Assembly: GCA_902363135.1 (NCBI GenBank)
Contig: CABIZF010000002.1
Coordinates: 551,098-615,097, forward strand
Source of the DNA: Lachnospiraceae bacterium
GTDB lineage: Bacteria; Bacillota; Clostridia; Lachnospirales; Lachnospiraceae
Length of the DNA stretch: 64,000 bases
Direction: 5' to 3'
The notes under the pieces: generated by a model
The model's database searches: none
Told to the model about the DNA's origin: nothing
Seen by the model: only the letters and a program-made list of their open reading frames with translations
Translations under genes and position numbers: made by a program
In this document: piece by piece, positions 1 through 8,828 of the stretch
How positions within the stretch are numbered: position 1 is the stretch's first letter
Layout of the letters: every line of letters starts with the position of its first letter

Positions 1-67
1 GTTGAATTGTTCATAGTTTTGATGTAGAATGAAACCGAAAAATCGGAAGTTAGTGAGGTGCTGGATT

Positions 68-487
68 GTGAATGAAAGAGAAAAAAATATTCACTTATGG
101 TTTGAAATGTGGCTTACAAAACAGGATTTAGGTATTGATAATATTTTTGCAGAAGATGTAATTTATACTGAAAGTTGGAGTCCAAAATATAATAACCGTC
201 AAATCGTAAAACACTGGTTTCAGGAATGGAATACTCGTGGCAAAGTCGTTGCTTGGGAAATCAAACAATTTTTCCACAAAGGAAATCAGACGATTGTGGA
301 GTGGTATTTCAAAAATGAAATGAACAATGGGAGCATAGAGGAATTTGATGGAATTTCCCTGGTTGAATGGACAAAGGATAATAAAATAAAATCATTGAAA
401 GAGTTTGGCTGCAATTTGAATAATTATAATCCTTATGAGCATAGTGACCTGCCCGAATTTAGGGACGAAAGAGCAAGTTGGTTTTAA
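68..487 (+). CDS. NTF2/SnoaL-like protein
   Basis: This small cytoplasmic protein of about 139 residues has the alternating aromatic/acidic pattern of the NTF2-like (SnoaL-type) cone fold, for example HWFQEWNTRGKVVAWEI and IVEWYFKNEMNNG. That fold serves as a ligand pocket or small-molecule isomerase, but no substrate can be read here. I prefer the GTG start at 68 because GAGGTG lies 8 bases before it; an in-frame ATG at 29 would add 13 basic residues without a good ribosome site. It is the only plus-strand gene of IME1, converges on the relaxase gene, and is more AT-rich than the flanking mobility genes. It is likely cargo. Confidence 0.7.
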   Translation: MNEREKNIHLWFEMWLTKQDLGIDNIFAEDVIYTESWSPKYNNRQIVKHWFQEWNTRGKVVAWEIKQFFHKGNQTIVEWYFKNEMNNGSIEEFDGISLVEWTKDNKIKSLKEFGCNLNNYNPYEHSDLPEFRDERASWF

Positions 488-527
488 TATTAGGAATCAA
501 TAGCGTCCATTTTATCGGAAAACATTT

Positions 528-559
528 AGGACGGACAGGCAAAGCAGCTTGCCCGTCCT
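528..559. terminator. Convergent hairpin between NTF2-like gene and relaxase
   Basis: AGGACGG (528-534) pairs with the complementary arm ending at 559, with GGCAA/TTGCC extending the stem past a small bulge. TTTT follows on the plus strand and A-rich sequence precedes, so it could serve both converging genes. Confidence 0.6.
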
Positions 560-564
560 TTTCT

Positions 565-2067
565 TTATCGCTCCTGTTCCTGCCGTTTGGTGCGGTTCTG
601 TGTCTGCTCCGGTTGGTCGGCGCGGAGTGCAATATCCACGCACCTACGGATTTTTTGAAGCTCGGCAACCTCGGCGCGGGTAGCTTTCAGTTTGGTGTAG
701 TCGGTATCTCTCTGCTCTTTGAGGTCGGCGTATTCCTGTTTCCATTTGGAGATAGGCAGTGTCTTTATATCCGTCAGATTTGCATGGAGATAGCGGCTTG
801 CCGCGTTCCATAGGGTCAGCTTGGCGCGGTGGGCTTCCTCATACTTATCCCGTTTGTTCGTCCAGCCGTTTTTCAGCTTTTTCAGTTCGGCATGAATGGG
901 CTTATACTGTAAATAATTCTCGCCGTTCTCTATCAGCTTTTGCAGTTCTTTCATGCGCTGCTCGGCGGTTTTCATTCCCTCCCGGATTGAATAGGCTTTA
1001 TCACTGACAGAGGAAAGAGAAGCGTCCAGCTCATCAAGATTAGAGATGCCATGCTCGGAAAGATAGTTGACCGCCGCCGCTATGTTTTTCAATTCATCGG
1101 CTGTGTGCTGTTGTTGCCAACGCTGCGAATACTTCCGGCTCTTTTCTCTCTGGACGCTCAAATATTTCATCAACAGATTTGCAAGGTTGGGAGATTGCGG
1201 CGGCTGTTCTGGGGCGGTTTCCCGCGCTTTGAACAGGTCGGCAATCCATTCTTTGAGCTTCCCAATCTGCGCCCGGATTTCTCGGATAAGGCGGTTTGCC
1301 TTTTGGATATTTCGGTTCAGTTCGCCTTTCTCGGTGGCGATACCTTTCTTCTCCATTTGGCAAGCAGCCACGCCCATGTGGACGGTGGGGAGTTCCTCAA
1401 TGCCGCGCTCGGCGTTGCTGCGGTGGTCGATGCGCTCCGGGCTTCCGTTCCTCTCCAAAAAGTCGTTGGTAAAGTCAGCCCATGCCTTGCGCCACAAGAG
1501 GGTGTTGTCCTTGTCGTTCCAGCCTGTAAGGTCAACTTTGTGCGTCTTGTATCTACCGCTTGGCAAGCGGATACGCTCGCCGTTTTCGTCAAGGTCATAT
1601 TCCTTTTTGGATTTCGCTGTCCATGCTCCGCGCTCGTCAAAGGGGCGCATGGTAAGCATAATATGACAATGGGGATTGCCTTTGTCGGTGTCGTGAATGG
1701 CATAATCAACGCACATTCCTCTGGAAACAAATTGAGAGGAACAGTATTCTTGGACAAGCCGGATCTGTTCCTCTCTGGATAATTCTATGGGGAGCGCCGC
1801 GTCAATCTCACGCGCAAGCTGGGCGTTCCCGGCTTTCTCGTAAAGCTCCACGCTGTTCCACAAGGTTGAACGGTCAGCGAATGAGGGCGGTGCGTGGGGC
1901 GGCAGCATGATTTCTGTATGGACAACGCCGCCTTTGCGGGTGTAGTCATGGGTCATTCCGTCCCATTCGTTTGTCAGCTTTTCGCCGCTGCGGTAGGCGG
2001 CTGCGGCAACGGCTGATTTGCCTTTTCCTCGGCTCACAATGCCGATGTTCCAATGGTAAATGGCTAT
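565..2067 (-). CDS. mobL: MobQ-type relaxase (MobA/MobL) of IME1, apparent ATA start
   Basis: The relaxase nicks oriT and pilots the strand into a recipient. From the presumed start the protein has 500 residues. Motif I contains AAAAYRSGEK with probable catalytic Tyr25, and motif III reads IHDTDKGNPHCHIMLTM with the metal-binding histidines. The Lys/Glu-rich C-terminal half is predicted helical. A strong Shine-Dalgarno GGGAGGTG (around 2,072-2,081 on the complement) sits 6 bases before codon ATA at 2,065-2,067, exactly where relatives have the ATG of MAIYH. No good ATG, GTG or TTG replaces it: the in-frame GTG lies inside the ribosome site, and the longer frame to 2,313 runs through oriT. The start is either non-canonical or mutated. 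The oriT lies just upstream. Confidence 0.85.
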   Translation of the reverse strand: MAIYHWNIGIVSRGKGKSAVAAAAYRSGEKLTNEWDGMTHDYTRKGGVVHTEIMLPPHAPPSFADRSTLWNSVELYEKAGNAQLAREIDAALPIELSREEQIRLVQEYCSSQFVSRGMCVDYAIHDTDKGNPHCHIMLTMRPFDERGAWTAKSKKEYDLDENGERIRLPSGRYKTHKVDLTGWNDKDNTLLWRKAWADFTNDFLERNGSPERIDHRSNAERGIEELPTVHMGVAACQMEKKGIATEKGELNRNIQKANRLIREIRAQIGKLKEWIADLFKARETAPEQPPQSPNLANLLMKYLSVQREKSRKYSQRWQQQHTADELKNIAAAVNYLSEHGISNLDELDASLSSVSDKAYSIREGMKTAEQRMKELQKLIENGENYLQYKPIHAELKKLKNGWTNKRDKYEEAHRAKLTLWNAASRYLHANLTDIKTLPISKWKQEYADLKEQRDTDYTKLKATRAEVAELQKIRRCVDIALRADQPEQTQNRTKRQEQER

Positions 2068-2261
2068 GGGTATCACCTCCCGGATAGGATAATAAAACCC
2101 GCAAAAATGGTACAGACGCCAACGGCGGGTGTACTGTTTTTGTGGGTGTGCAGGGATAGCCGCAAAGCGGCGCAAGGGGTGCAGCCCCTTGTTGCGGCAA
2201 AGCCGCCATATCGAAGCGCGGGGAAAGTTCCCTGTGCGGAGATAAGCCCTCGGCAGAGCGC

Positions 2262-2292
2262 ACACGCCCGCAAGGGTGTATAAGTGCGCCCT
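2262..2292 (+). other. oriT of IME1 with RSF1010-type nic motif
   Basis: An inverted repeat, ACACGCCC/GGGTGT (2,262-2,279), is followed at once by TAAGTGCGCCCT (2,281-2,292). This matches the nic region of MobQ plasmids such as RSF1010/pTF1, where cleavage follows the GCGCCCT core. It lies between the relaxase and DUF3847 genes, as in IME2 (22,394-22,426), which shares the layout and core. Cleavage itself is inferred. Confidence 0.8.
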
Positions 2293-2309
2293 TTGTTCCA
2301 AAGGGATTT

Positions 2310-2603
2310 TCACCTTGTCGCTCCCTCTGCTCGTTTTTTCAGATATTCCCGCGCTGGTTCACTCGTCAAGGCAAGCCGGAGAAGCGCGGCAGCTTCCTCG
2401 TCGGTCATGTTCTTTGCTTCCGGCACAATGCTCTCAAAGACCGCGCCCCGGACGATAAGACGGTGGCTGCGTGTTCTGCGTTCCTCTTTGGATAACTTCT
2501 GACGCAACATCTTTTCCCTGTTCTCAAACTGCCGGATTTTCTTCTTTCCGTCCTCAATCTCGGCAGTCAATTCCTCGCGGGTTTTCTCTCTCGGTTTCGT
2601 CAT
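2310..2603 (-). CDS. DUF3847 family protein of IME1
   Basis: A 97-residue, highly charged protein that is mostly predicted coiled coil (KTREELTAEIEDGKKKIRQ, then LRQKLSKEERRTRSHRL). It matches the DUF3847 family found beside MobL relaxases in Clostridia. The start at 2,603 has AGGAG 8 bases upstream; the longer frame to 2,633 lacks this. It sits immediately on the far side of oriT from the relaxase and has a paralogue in the same position in IME2 (22,434-22,730). A role as relaxase accessory or oriT-binding protein is inferred from position and charge only. Confidence 0.75.
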   Translation of the reverse strand: MTKPREKTREELTAEIEDGKKKIRQFENREKMLRQKLSKEERRTRSHRLIVRGAVFESIVPEAKNMTDEEAAALLRLALTSEPAREYLKKRAEGATR

Positions 2604-2637
2604 AGCTGGCCGCTCCTTTCTGCCTGTCGGCATAGAA

Positions 2638-2668
2638 AAAGGACAGTCGATTTTCTCGGCTGCCCTTT
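2638..2668 (-). terminator. Rho-independent terminator of the sigma/anti-sigma operon
   Basis: AAAGGACAGTCGA (2,638-2,650) pairs with TCGGCTGCCCTTT (2,656-2,668) with two G-U-type mismatches. On the minus strand the stem is followed by a T run, 20 bases past the anti-sigma stop. Confidence 0.7.
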
Positions 2669-2686
2669 CGATATGAGATAGATTAT

Positions 2687-3505
2687 TCAGTTTGCGGCGG
2701 GGTCTTGTTCTGATACTTCTTCATCAGAAGTCTGGCTGTCAGGAAGCGGGTCATATCCGTCTGGGTTTCCGTCAAGCTTCATACCTGTTTCGTCACTAAA
2801 AGAAGTTAAGTCCAAATTCCCGTTTTCTGTCAGCTTCTGGATAACTTCTGCCAACTGATTTTTTATTGTTTCGCTATCATCTTTCATGCCGCCATTTTCC
2901 AGATATACCTTGCAATCGCCAATCTCAAAGGTCGCATAGTAAATAGCATTTTGCTCGCCTCGGCTGTTCGGGTCTGTTACAAAATATCCTGCGACTATGG
3001 TTATACCGTTGATTTCAGAGACTTTCTCCGTTCCAACAATTACAGTATCAAGCAACTGCACATCTGATGTTGAAATGATTACTTTCACATTTCCGACTTG
3101 TCCCTCAAATCCAATCAGTTCTTGTGAACCGCCTGCGTCTATATCGCTATTTAGAAAAATTGCATTGGCTGTAACAGGTAAATCCGAAAATAAAGCTAAG
3201 GTTTCATCTTCTGTAAGTGGCTTTGTAGTTACATCTACATCTAAAGCCAAAGAACCGCCAACATTATCAGACTTCACAAAAACAATTTTTTCCCCGTTAT
3301 TCAATGTGGCTATATCGGTATGACTGCCAAATAATCCACTTTGAAACAATCCCACACCTAAGACGGTTACAGCTACAAAACAGGCTGCAATAGCTCCCCA
3401 TTTAGCCCAAACTGGCTTTTTTGCTATCTTCTTGTAGCTGATAGCTTCATCAACATACTTGCTGTCAAGCTCGCTCATGGCTTCGGAAAACTTCTTTGAG
3501 TTCAT
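2687..3505 (-). CDS. Membrane anti-sigma factor-like protein
   Basis: This 272-residue protein probably holds the adjacent ECF sigma factor inactive at the membrane. A cytosolic N-terminus of about 35 residues (MNSKKFSEAMSELDSKYVDE) resembles the start of DUF4179-type anti-sigma proteins. One membrane helix lies at about 36-56 (WGAIAACFVAVTVLGVGLF), followed by an extracellular domain of about 210 residues ending in an acidic tail. Its ATG overlaps the sigma gene stop by 4 bases, indicating translational coupling. The extracellular ligand or cue cannot be read. The N-terminal resemblance is by eye; pairing with the sigma gene is the stronger evidence. Confidence 0.75.
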   Translation of the reverse strand: MNSKKFSEAMSELDSKYVDEAISYKKIAKKPVWAKWGAIAACFVAVTVLGVGLFQSGLFGSHTDIATLNNGEKIVFVKSDNVGGSLALDVDVTTKPLTEDETLALFSDLPVTANAIFLNSDIDAGGSQELIGFEGQVGNVKVIISTSDVQLLDTVIVGTEKVSEINGITIVAGYFVTDPNSRGEQNAIYYATFEIGDCKVYLENGGMKDDSETIKNQLAEVIQKLTENGNLDLTSFSDETGMKLDGNPDGYDPLPDSQTSDEEVSEQDPAAN

Positions 3506-4062
3506 ACGAATACCTCTCTTTCTGCTAAATAGCTTTTCATTTTTTGCCGGATACGGGTCAGCCGGACGGAGATATTTTTCTCCGAAAGCCCTACAAACTC
3601 GGCTATGTCTTTACAGCTATCGGAAAACCAATAGCGGCGCATGAAGATAACGCGGTTCTCGACGGTCAGCGTGTCCAGAAAACTTTCAATGATACGGGCT
3701 AACTCTCTGGCTTCAATCTCAGCTTCCACTGTGTTCGGGTCTGCTATACAGGCTTCGATTTCCTCCATAGCAATCGTGTAAGTGCTGTTTCGCTTGGCTG
3801 CTTCCTTTCTGTAATAGATTTTCAGTGAAATGTTCCGAACGATTTTACAGATATAGGTCAGAAGTGGGTGGGGGTTCGCCGGGGGGATTGCGTTCCATGC
3901 TCCTAAGTAAGCGTCGTTGACACATTCCTCCGCGTCCTGCCTGCTGTTAACAATGTTATACGATAACTTGTGGCAGACTTTACCGTATTTTATATCCAGC
4001 TCCCGTATGCCTTGCTCTGAACGCTCAAAAAACATTTCAATGATTTTCTCATCTTCTATCAT
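3502..4062 (-). CDS. ECF-type RNA polymerase sigma factor
   Basis: A 186-residue sigma-70 family protein with only regions 2 and 4. Region 2 includes DAEECVNDAYLGAWNAIPP and the following TYICKIVRNISL core-binding helix. Region 4 is a helix-turn-helix, DIAEFVGLSEKNISVRLTRI, near residues 150-175. ATG at 4,062 is preceded by GGAGG; a GTG one codon earlier is also possible. It heads a two-gene operon with the anti-sigma gene and is carried inside IME1 between the recombinase and relaxase modules. Target promoters are unknown; it may control IME genes or genes of the host. Confidence 0.9.
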   Translation of the reverse strand: MIEDEKIIEMFFERSEQGIRELDIKYGKVCHKLSYNIVNSRQDAEECVNDAYLGAWNAIPPANPHPLLTYICKIVRNISLKIYYRKEAAKRNSTYTIAMEEIEACIADPNTVEAEIEARELARIIESFLDTLTVENRVIFMRRYWFSDSCKDIAEFVGLSEKNISVRLTRIRQKMKSYLAEREVFV

Positions 4063-4146
4063 CACACCGCCTCCTTTCCGGCTTCACCTATATACTACGG
4101 TTTCAGCGGCGAATACTACATCTAATCCGAAACTTTTTCAAAAAAA

Positions 4147-4461
4147 TTATAGCACATCTTTTTGAATAGGGTGTGTCAAGTTGCCGGAATGTTTCTTTGC
4201 CGCTTTGCTGGCGGCGTTCCTCCGTTCCTCACTGTATGGGGCGGTCAGACGAAAAGAAAAGCGGCCTTTCTCAATATCAAACTCCATGCAGCCCGTTTCC
4301 GGGTCTGCGTCGGTCTGCTGGCAGATCGTCGGATAACGGCGGCTGTATGCAAGTAGCCGCTTTTTCAAATCGGTGTTGTGGGTGCGGATATGGATTAGCG
4401 GGTTTTTCTCGTCAAACCAAATATCGGTGGTCTTTTCCTGCTTCGTAAGCCCTGTTCTCAT
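4147..4461 (-). CDS. Conserved mobile-element protein of unknown function
   Basis: A 104-residue protein starting MRTGLTKQEKTTDIWFDE, with no recognised domain. Its sequence (IHIRTHNTDLKKRLLAYS, then CMEFDIEKGRFSFRLTAPYS) resembles small proteins common in Firmicutes IMEs, sometimes annotated only as hypothetical. ATG at 4,461 has AGGAGAG 6 bases upstream; the open frame extends to 4,635 but that part lacks a ribosome site. It lies between the recombinase and sigma factor genes. The Lys/Arg-rich C-terminus (AASKAAKKHSG) could bind nucleic acid, which is speculation. Confidence 0.6.
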   Translation of the reverse strand: MRTGLTKQEKTTDIWFDEKNPLIHIRTHNTDLKKRLLAYSRRYPTICQQTDADPETGCMEFDIEKGRFSFRLTAPYSEERRNAASKAAKKHSGNLTHPIQKDVL

Positions 4462-4647
4462 AAACTCTCCTTTCTGCGCCCCTGTTACGCAATAGAGGCA
4501 TTTTCCGGGTGTTTTTCCCGGCTCTTGGCTTGGGAAAAATGAGGATTTTCCAATAGAAAACGCTCCGGCAATACATTCCTCGTCCAGAGCGTTTCTATCG
4601 TGAAATATGGGATTTTTCCGGCTCTTGACGCTCATACATAGATAAGC

Positions 4648-6375
<1,728 letters not shown>

Positions 6376-6388
6376 TCAATTCTCCTTT

Positions 6389-7852
6389 CTACGGGCGATT
6401 TCTTGTCCCCCTTTCACAGCATATAACATCATTGTGGGGCTTCGGCGGCGTCGTTTCATGCTCCGTAACCTTTGCAGCAGGGTTTTCAAAGGTCTGTCCC
6501 TCGGTAAAGTCCGGCACATCTAAAACAAGTTCGTTTTCGTCGTCGCTGTCCGGCTTCTTTTTGAGGGTAGCCCGGTAAAGCCGTTCAATGTTTTTCCACC
6601 CGGCAGCGATTACCGTCTTGCCCCTTGCCGTAAATTCATGGTCGGCGCAGGAGAAAACCGCCGTTACCGCTTCGTAAACGTGCGGCTCTGCGGTCGCCAT
6701 AAGCAGACGCGCCCCGGTAAGGATAAGGATATTTCTTTCACTTTCCGGCAGCGTAGTAAGGTCAGTTTTTGCAATTTCCATAGTGGGGATAATGGCGTGG
6801 TGGTCTGATACTTTTTTGCTGTTCAGAACGCGGGAAATACTCTGTTCATAGGCTGCGCTCGCCATAAAGGGCAGCTTGCCGCAAAGCAGCGATACGATAC
6901 TCGCCGCTGTGTCGCCCATGTCGTCGGTCAGATAGTTGCTGTCCGTTCTCGGATAAGTAAGCAGCTTCTTTTCATAAAGTGTCTGTGCAAGGTCAAAGGT
7001 CTGCTTTGCCGTGTACCCGTAGATACGGTTTGCTTCCCTTTGCAGAGAGGTAAGGTCAAAGAGCTTCGGCGGTATAGCGGTTTTATTTTCACGGGTCAAG
7101 GAAGTGCAGACAGCCGCCGACGCTTCGCAGGCCGCTTTCAGTTTGCCCGCTTCATCAGCGGCGCAGATCTTCGCGCTTGCCGCTTCTGCGCCGGGGAGCA
7201 TAAGGCGCACATGGTAATATTTTTCTTTCTTGAAGTTCATAATGGCAGCGTCCCGGTCTACAAGCATTTTTAGGGTTGGGGTCTGAACGCGCCCCACGTT
7301 CAAGGTTTTTCCATACAGGCAGGAGAAAAGGCGGGTCGCGTTAATGCCGATAAGCCAGTCAGCCTTTGCCCTGCATAGTGCGGAATGATAGAGAGCGTCA
7401 TACCTGCGCCCGTCCTTCAGATTGTCAAAGCCGCTTTTGATGGCGTCCGTTTCCATAGAGGAAATCCAAAGACGGGTAAAGGGCTTCTTGCAGCCCGCTT
7501 GATGATAGACAAAGCGGAAAATCAATTCTCCCTCGCGTCCTGCGTCGCAGGCGTTCACGACTTCCGAAACGTCGCTGCGCTGCATGAGGTCTTTTAAGAT
7601 TTTGAATTGCTTTCCCTTGTCGGCAGCTACGGTGTACTGCCATTCCTGCGGCAGAATGGGTAAGCTGTCATAGCTCCATTTCCTGTACTGTTCCCCATAG
7701 GCGGCAGCTTCCGCAAGTCCTACCAAATGCCCGATACACCAAGAGATAACATAACCGTTCCCCTCGATATATCCGTCTTTCTTCTCCCTTACGCCAAGGG
7801 CGGCGGCAACCGCCGCCCCGACGCTGGGTTTCTCACAAATCACAAGTTTCAT
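6389..7852 (-). pseudogene. topB: DNA topoisomerase III, 3' truncated by IME1
   Basis: Type IA topoisomerase of the ICE, thought to help process conjugative DNA. The 487-residue frame retains the Toprim domain (LVICEKPSVGAAVAAAL and NACDAGREGELIFR) and the active-site tyrosine in LLTYPRTDSNYL. Relatives continue for roughly another 200 residues after TPPKPHN, including the C-terminal domain. Here the frame runs into IME1 and gains about a dozen foreign residues (DVICCERGTRNRP) before a stop. Native sequence ends at about 6,430. The start overlaps the DUF4366 stop by ATGA. The product is probably inactive unless IME1 excises. Confidence 0.88.
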
Positions 7853-8547
7853 TCTTCCTCGTCCTCCTGTTCGGTGTCTGCGCTGTCAGCTTCTTCCGGC
7901 TCGTCCTCGTCGTATTCGTCAAAATCGAACTCGTCAAGGTCGGTGCTGCCTTTCACGTTCTGTTTCGGTTTCATAAACTTAACGTAGTAGAGGGCTGCGC
8001 CGCCGCCAAGCAAGCCCACGACAAGGAAAATCAAAAGCCCGCCCATGCCGTTCTGGGGCTGCTCCTGCTCGGCGGGTTCCTCCGGCGTGGCTTCCTTGCC
8101 TGTGCAGCTATCCATGTTGACAGAGCAGGCGGGGCAGGCGGTGTTTACTTCGCCCGCCTTGCATTTCTCGGTACAGTTGCAGACAGCCGGGGGTTGTTCG
8201 GTCTGTTCCTCCCCGATAATCGCCATAAGGTCGCTTTCGTCTACTTGATTTAGGAAGTGGACGGAATTTTCCCCCTCGGCTGCCCGGTCAACGATAATGT
8301 AAAAATAGTTGCCACCTTTGCTTTTCACGACGATAAACTGCTTATCCTCGGCAGCGTCCCCGTCAATGTCGTCCACAAGGGTCATGTTGCCCTCCGGGGT
8401 CAAGGGCTGCGGCTCGGTTTCCACGATTACGCCGCTGTCGTCGGTTTCTTCCGTCGGGGTCTGTGCATAGGCGGTAACGGAAAAGCCGCCCACAAGGACA
8501 AGGGCGGCGCAAAGTACGGTAAGGCTTGCAAGGATTTTATTCTTCAT
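7849..8547 (-). CDS. DUF4366 membrane protein of the ICE
   Basis: A 232-residue exported protein: signal peptide MKNKILASLTVLCAALVLVG with cleavage near VTAYAQ, extracellular region with a cysteine cluster (CNCTEKCKAGEVNTACPAC), one membrane helix (LLIFLVVGLLGGGAALYYV) and a very acidic cytoplasmic tail. This is the architecture of DUF4366 proteins found between topB and the CHAP hydrolase in Tn1549-like ICEs. ATG at 8,547 lies 9 bases after AGGAGG; the longer frame to 8,769 is a shadow over DUF4315. Probably a transfer-apparatus component; its biochemical role is unknown. Confidence 0.85.
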   Translation of the reverse strand: MKNKILASLTVLCAALVLVGGFSVTAYAQTPTEETDDSGVIVETEPQPLTPEGNMTLVDDIDGDAAEDKQFIVVKSKGGNYFYIIVDRAAEGENSVHFLNQVDESDLMAIIGEEQTEQPPAVCNCTEKCKAGEVNTACPACSVNMDSCTGKEATPEEPAEQEQPQNGMGGLLIFLVVGLLGGGAALYYVKFMKPKQNVKGSTDLDEFDFDEYDEDEPEEADSADTEQEDEEE

Positions 8548-8794
8548 CTGCATTGTCCTCCTGTTCCTCATAGTCTGCGGGCATAGGGGCAATGCCCGGA
8601 ATACCTCCGCCCGCAAGCATAGCGGTAAGCTCCTGCGGGGTAAGGCGCATAGAGCGCACAAGCTGAACGATTTGCAGATTTTCCGCTTCGGTTTTCTGTG
8701 CTTCCAGTCCGCGCAGCCTGTTCTGATACTCCGTGATTTTCTCACGGGTCTTTTGGATTTCCTTGTCAATTCTTTCGATTTTACTCATTGCCAT
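8537..8794 (-). CDS. DUF4315 family protein
   Basis: An 85-residue soluble protein, MAMSKIERIDKEIQKTREKI, with an N-terminal coiled coil of about 45 residues and an acidic C-terminus. It matches DUF4315, a constant neighbour of DUF4366 in these ICEs. AGGAG precedes the ATG by 9 bases. Its stop overlaps the DUF4366 start by 11 bases, so the two are probably coupled. The N-terminal helices recall ribbon-like or structural proteins, but no function is established. Confidence 0.85.
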   Translation of the reverse strand: MAMSKIERIDKEIQKTREKITEYQNRLRGLEAQKTEAENLQIVQLVRSMRLTPQELTAMLAGGGIPGIAPMPADYEEQEDNADEE

Positions 8795-8828
8795 AAAATT
8801 TTTCTCCTTTCGATTTTCAAAAAATGTG

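Noticed and set aside
1..27. Nine-codon open stretch ending in TAG at the window edge
   Set aside because: Could be the end of a gene starting outside, but eight codons give no family match or support.
1051..1782. 243-codon plus-strand frame opposite the IME1 relaxase gene
   Set aside because: It is an antisense shadow of the GC-rich relaxase gene; no ribosome site and no recognisable protein.
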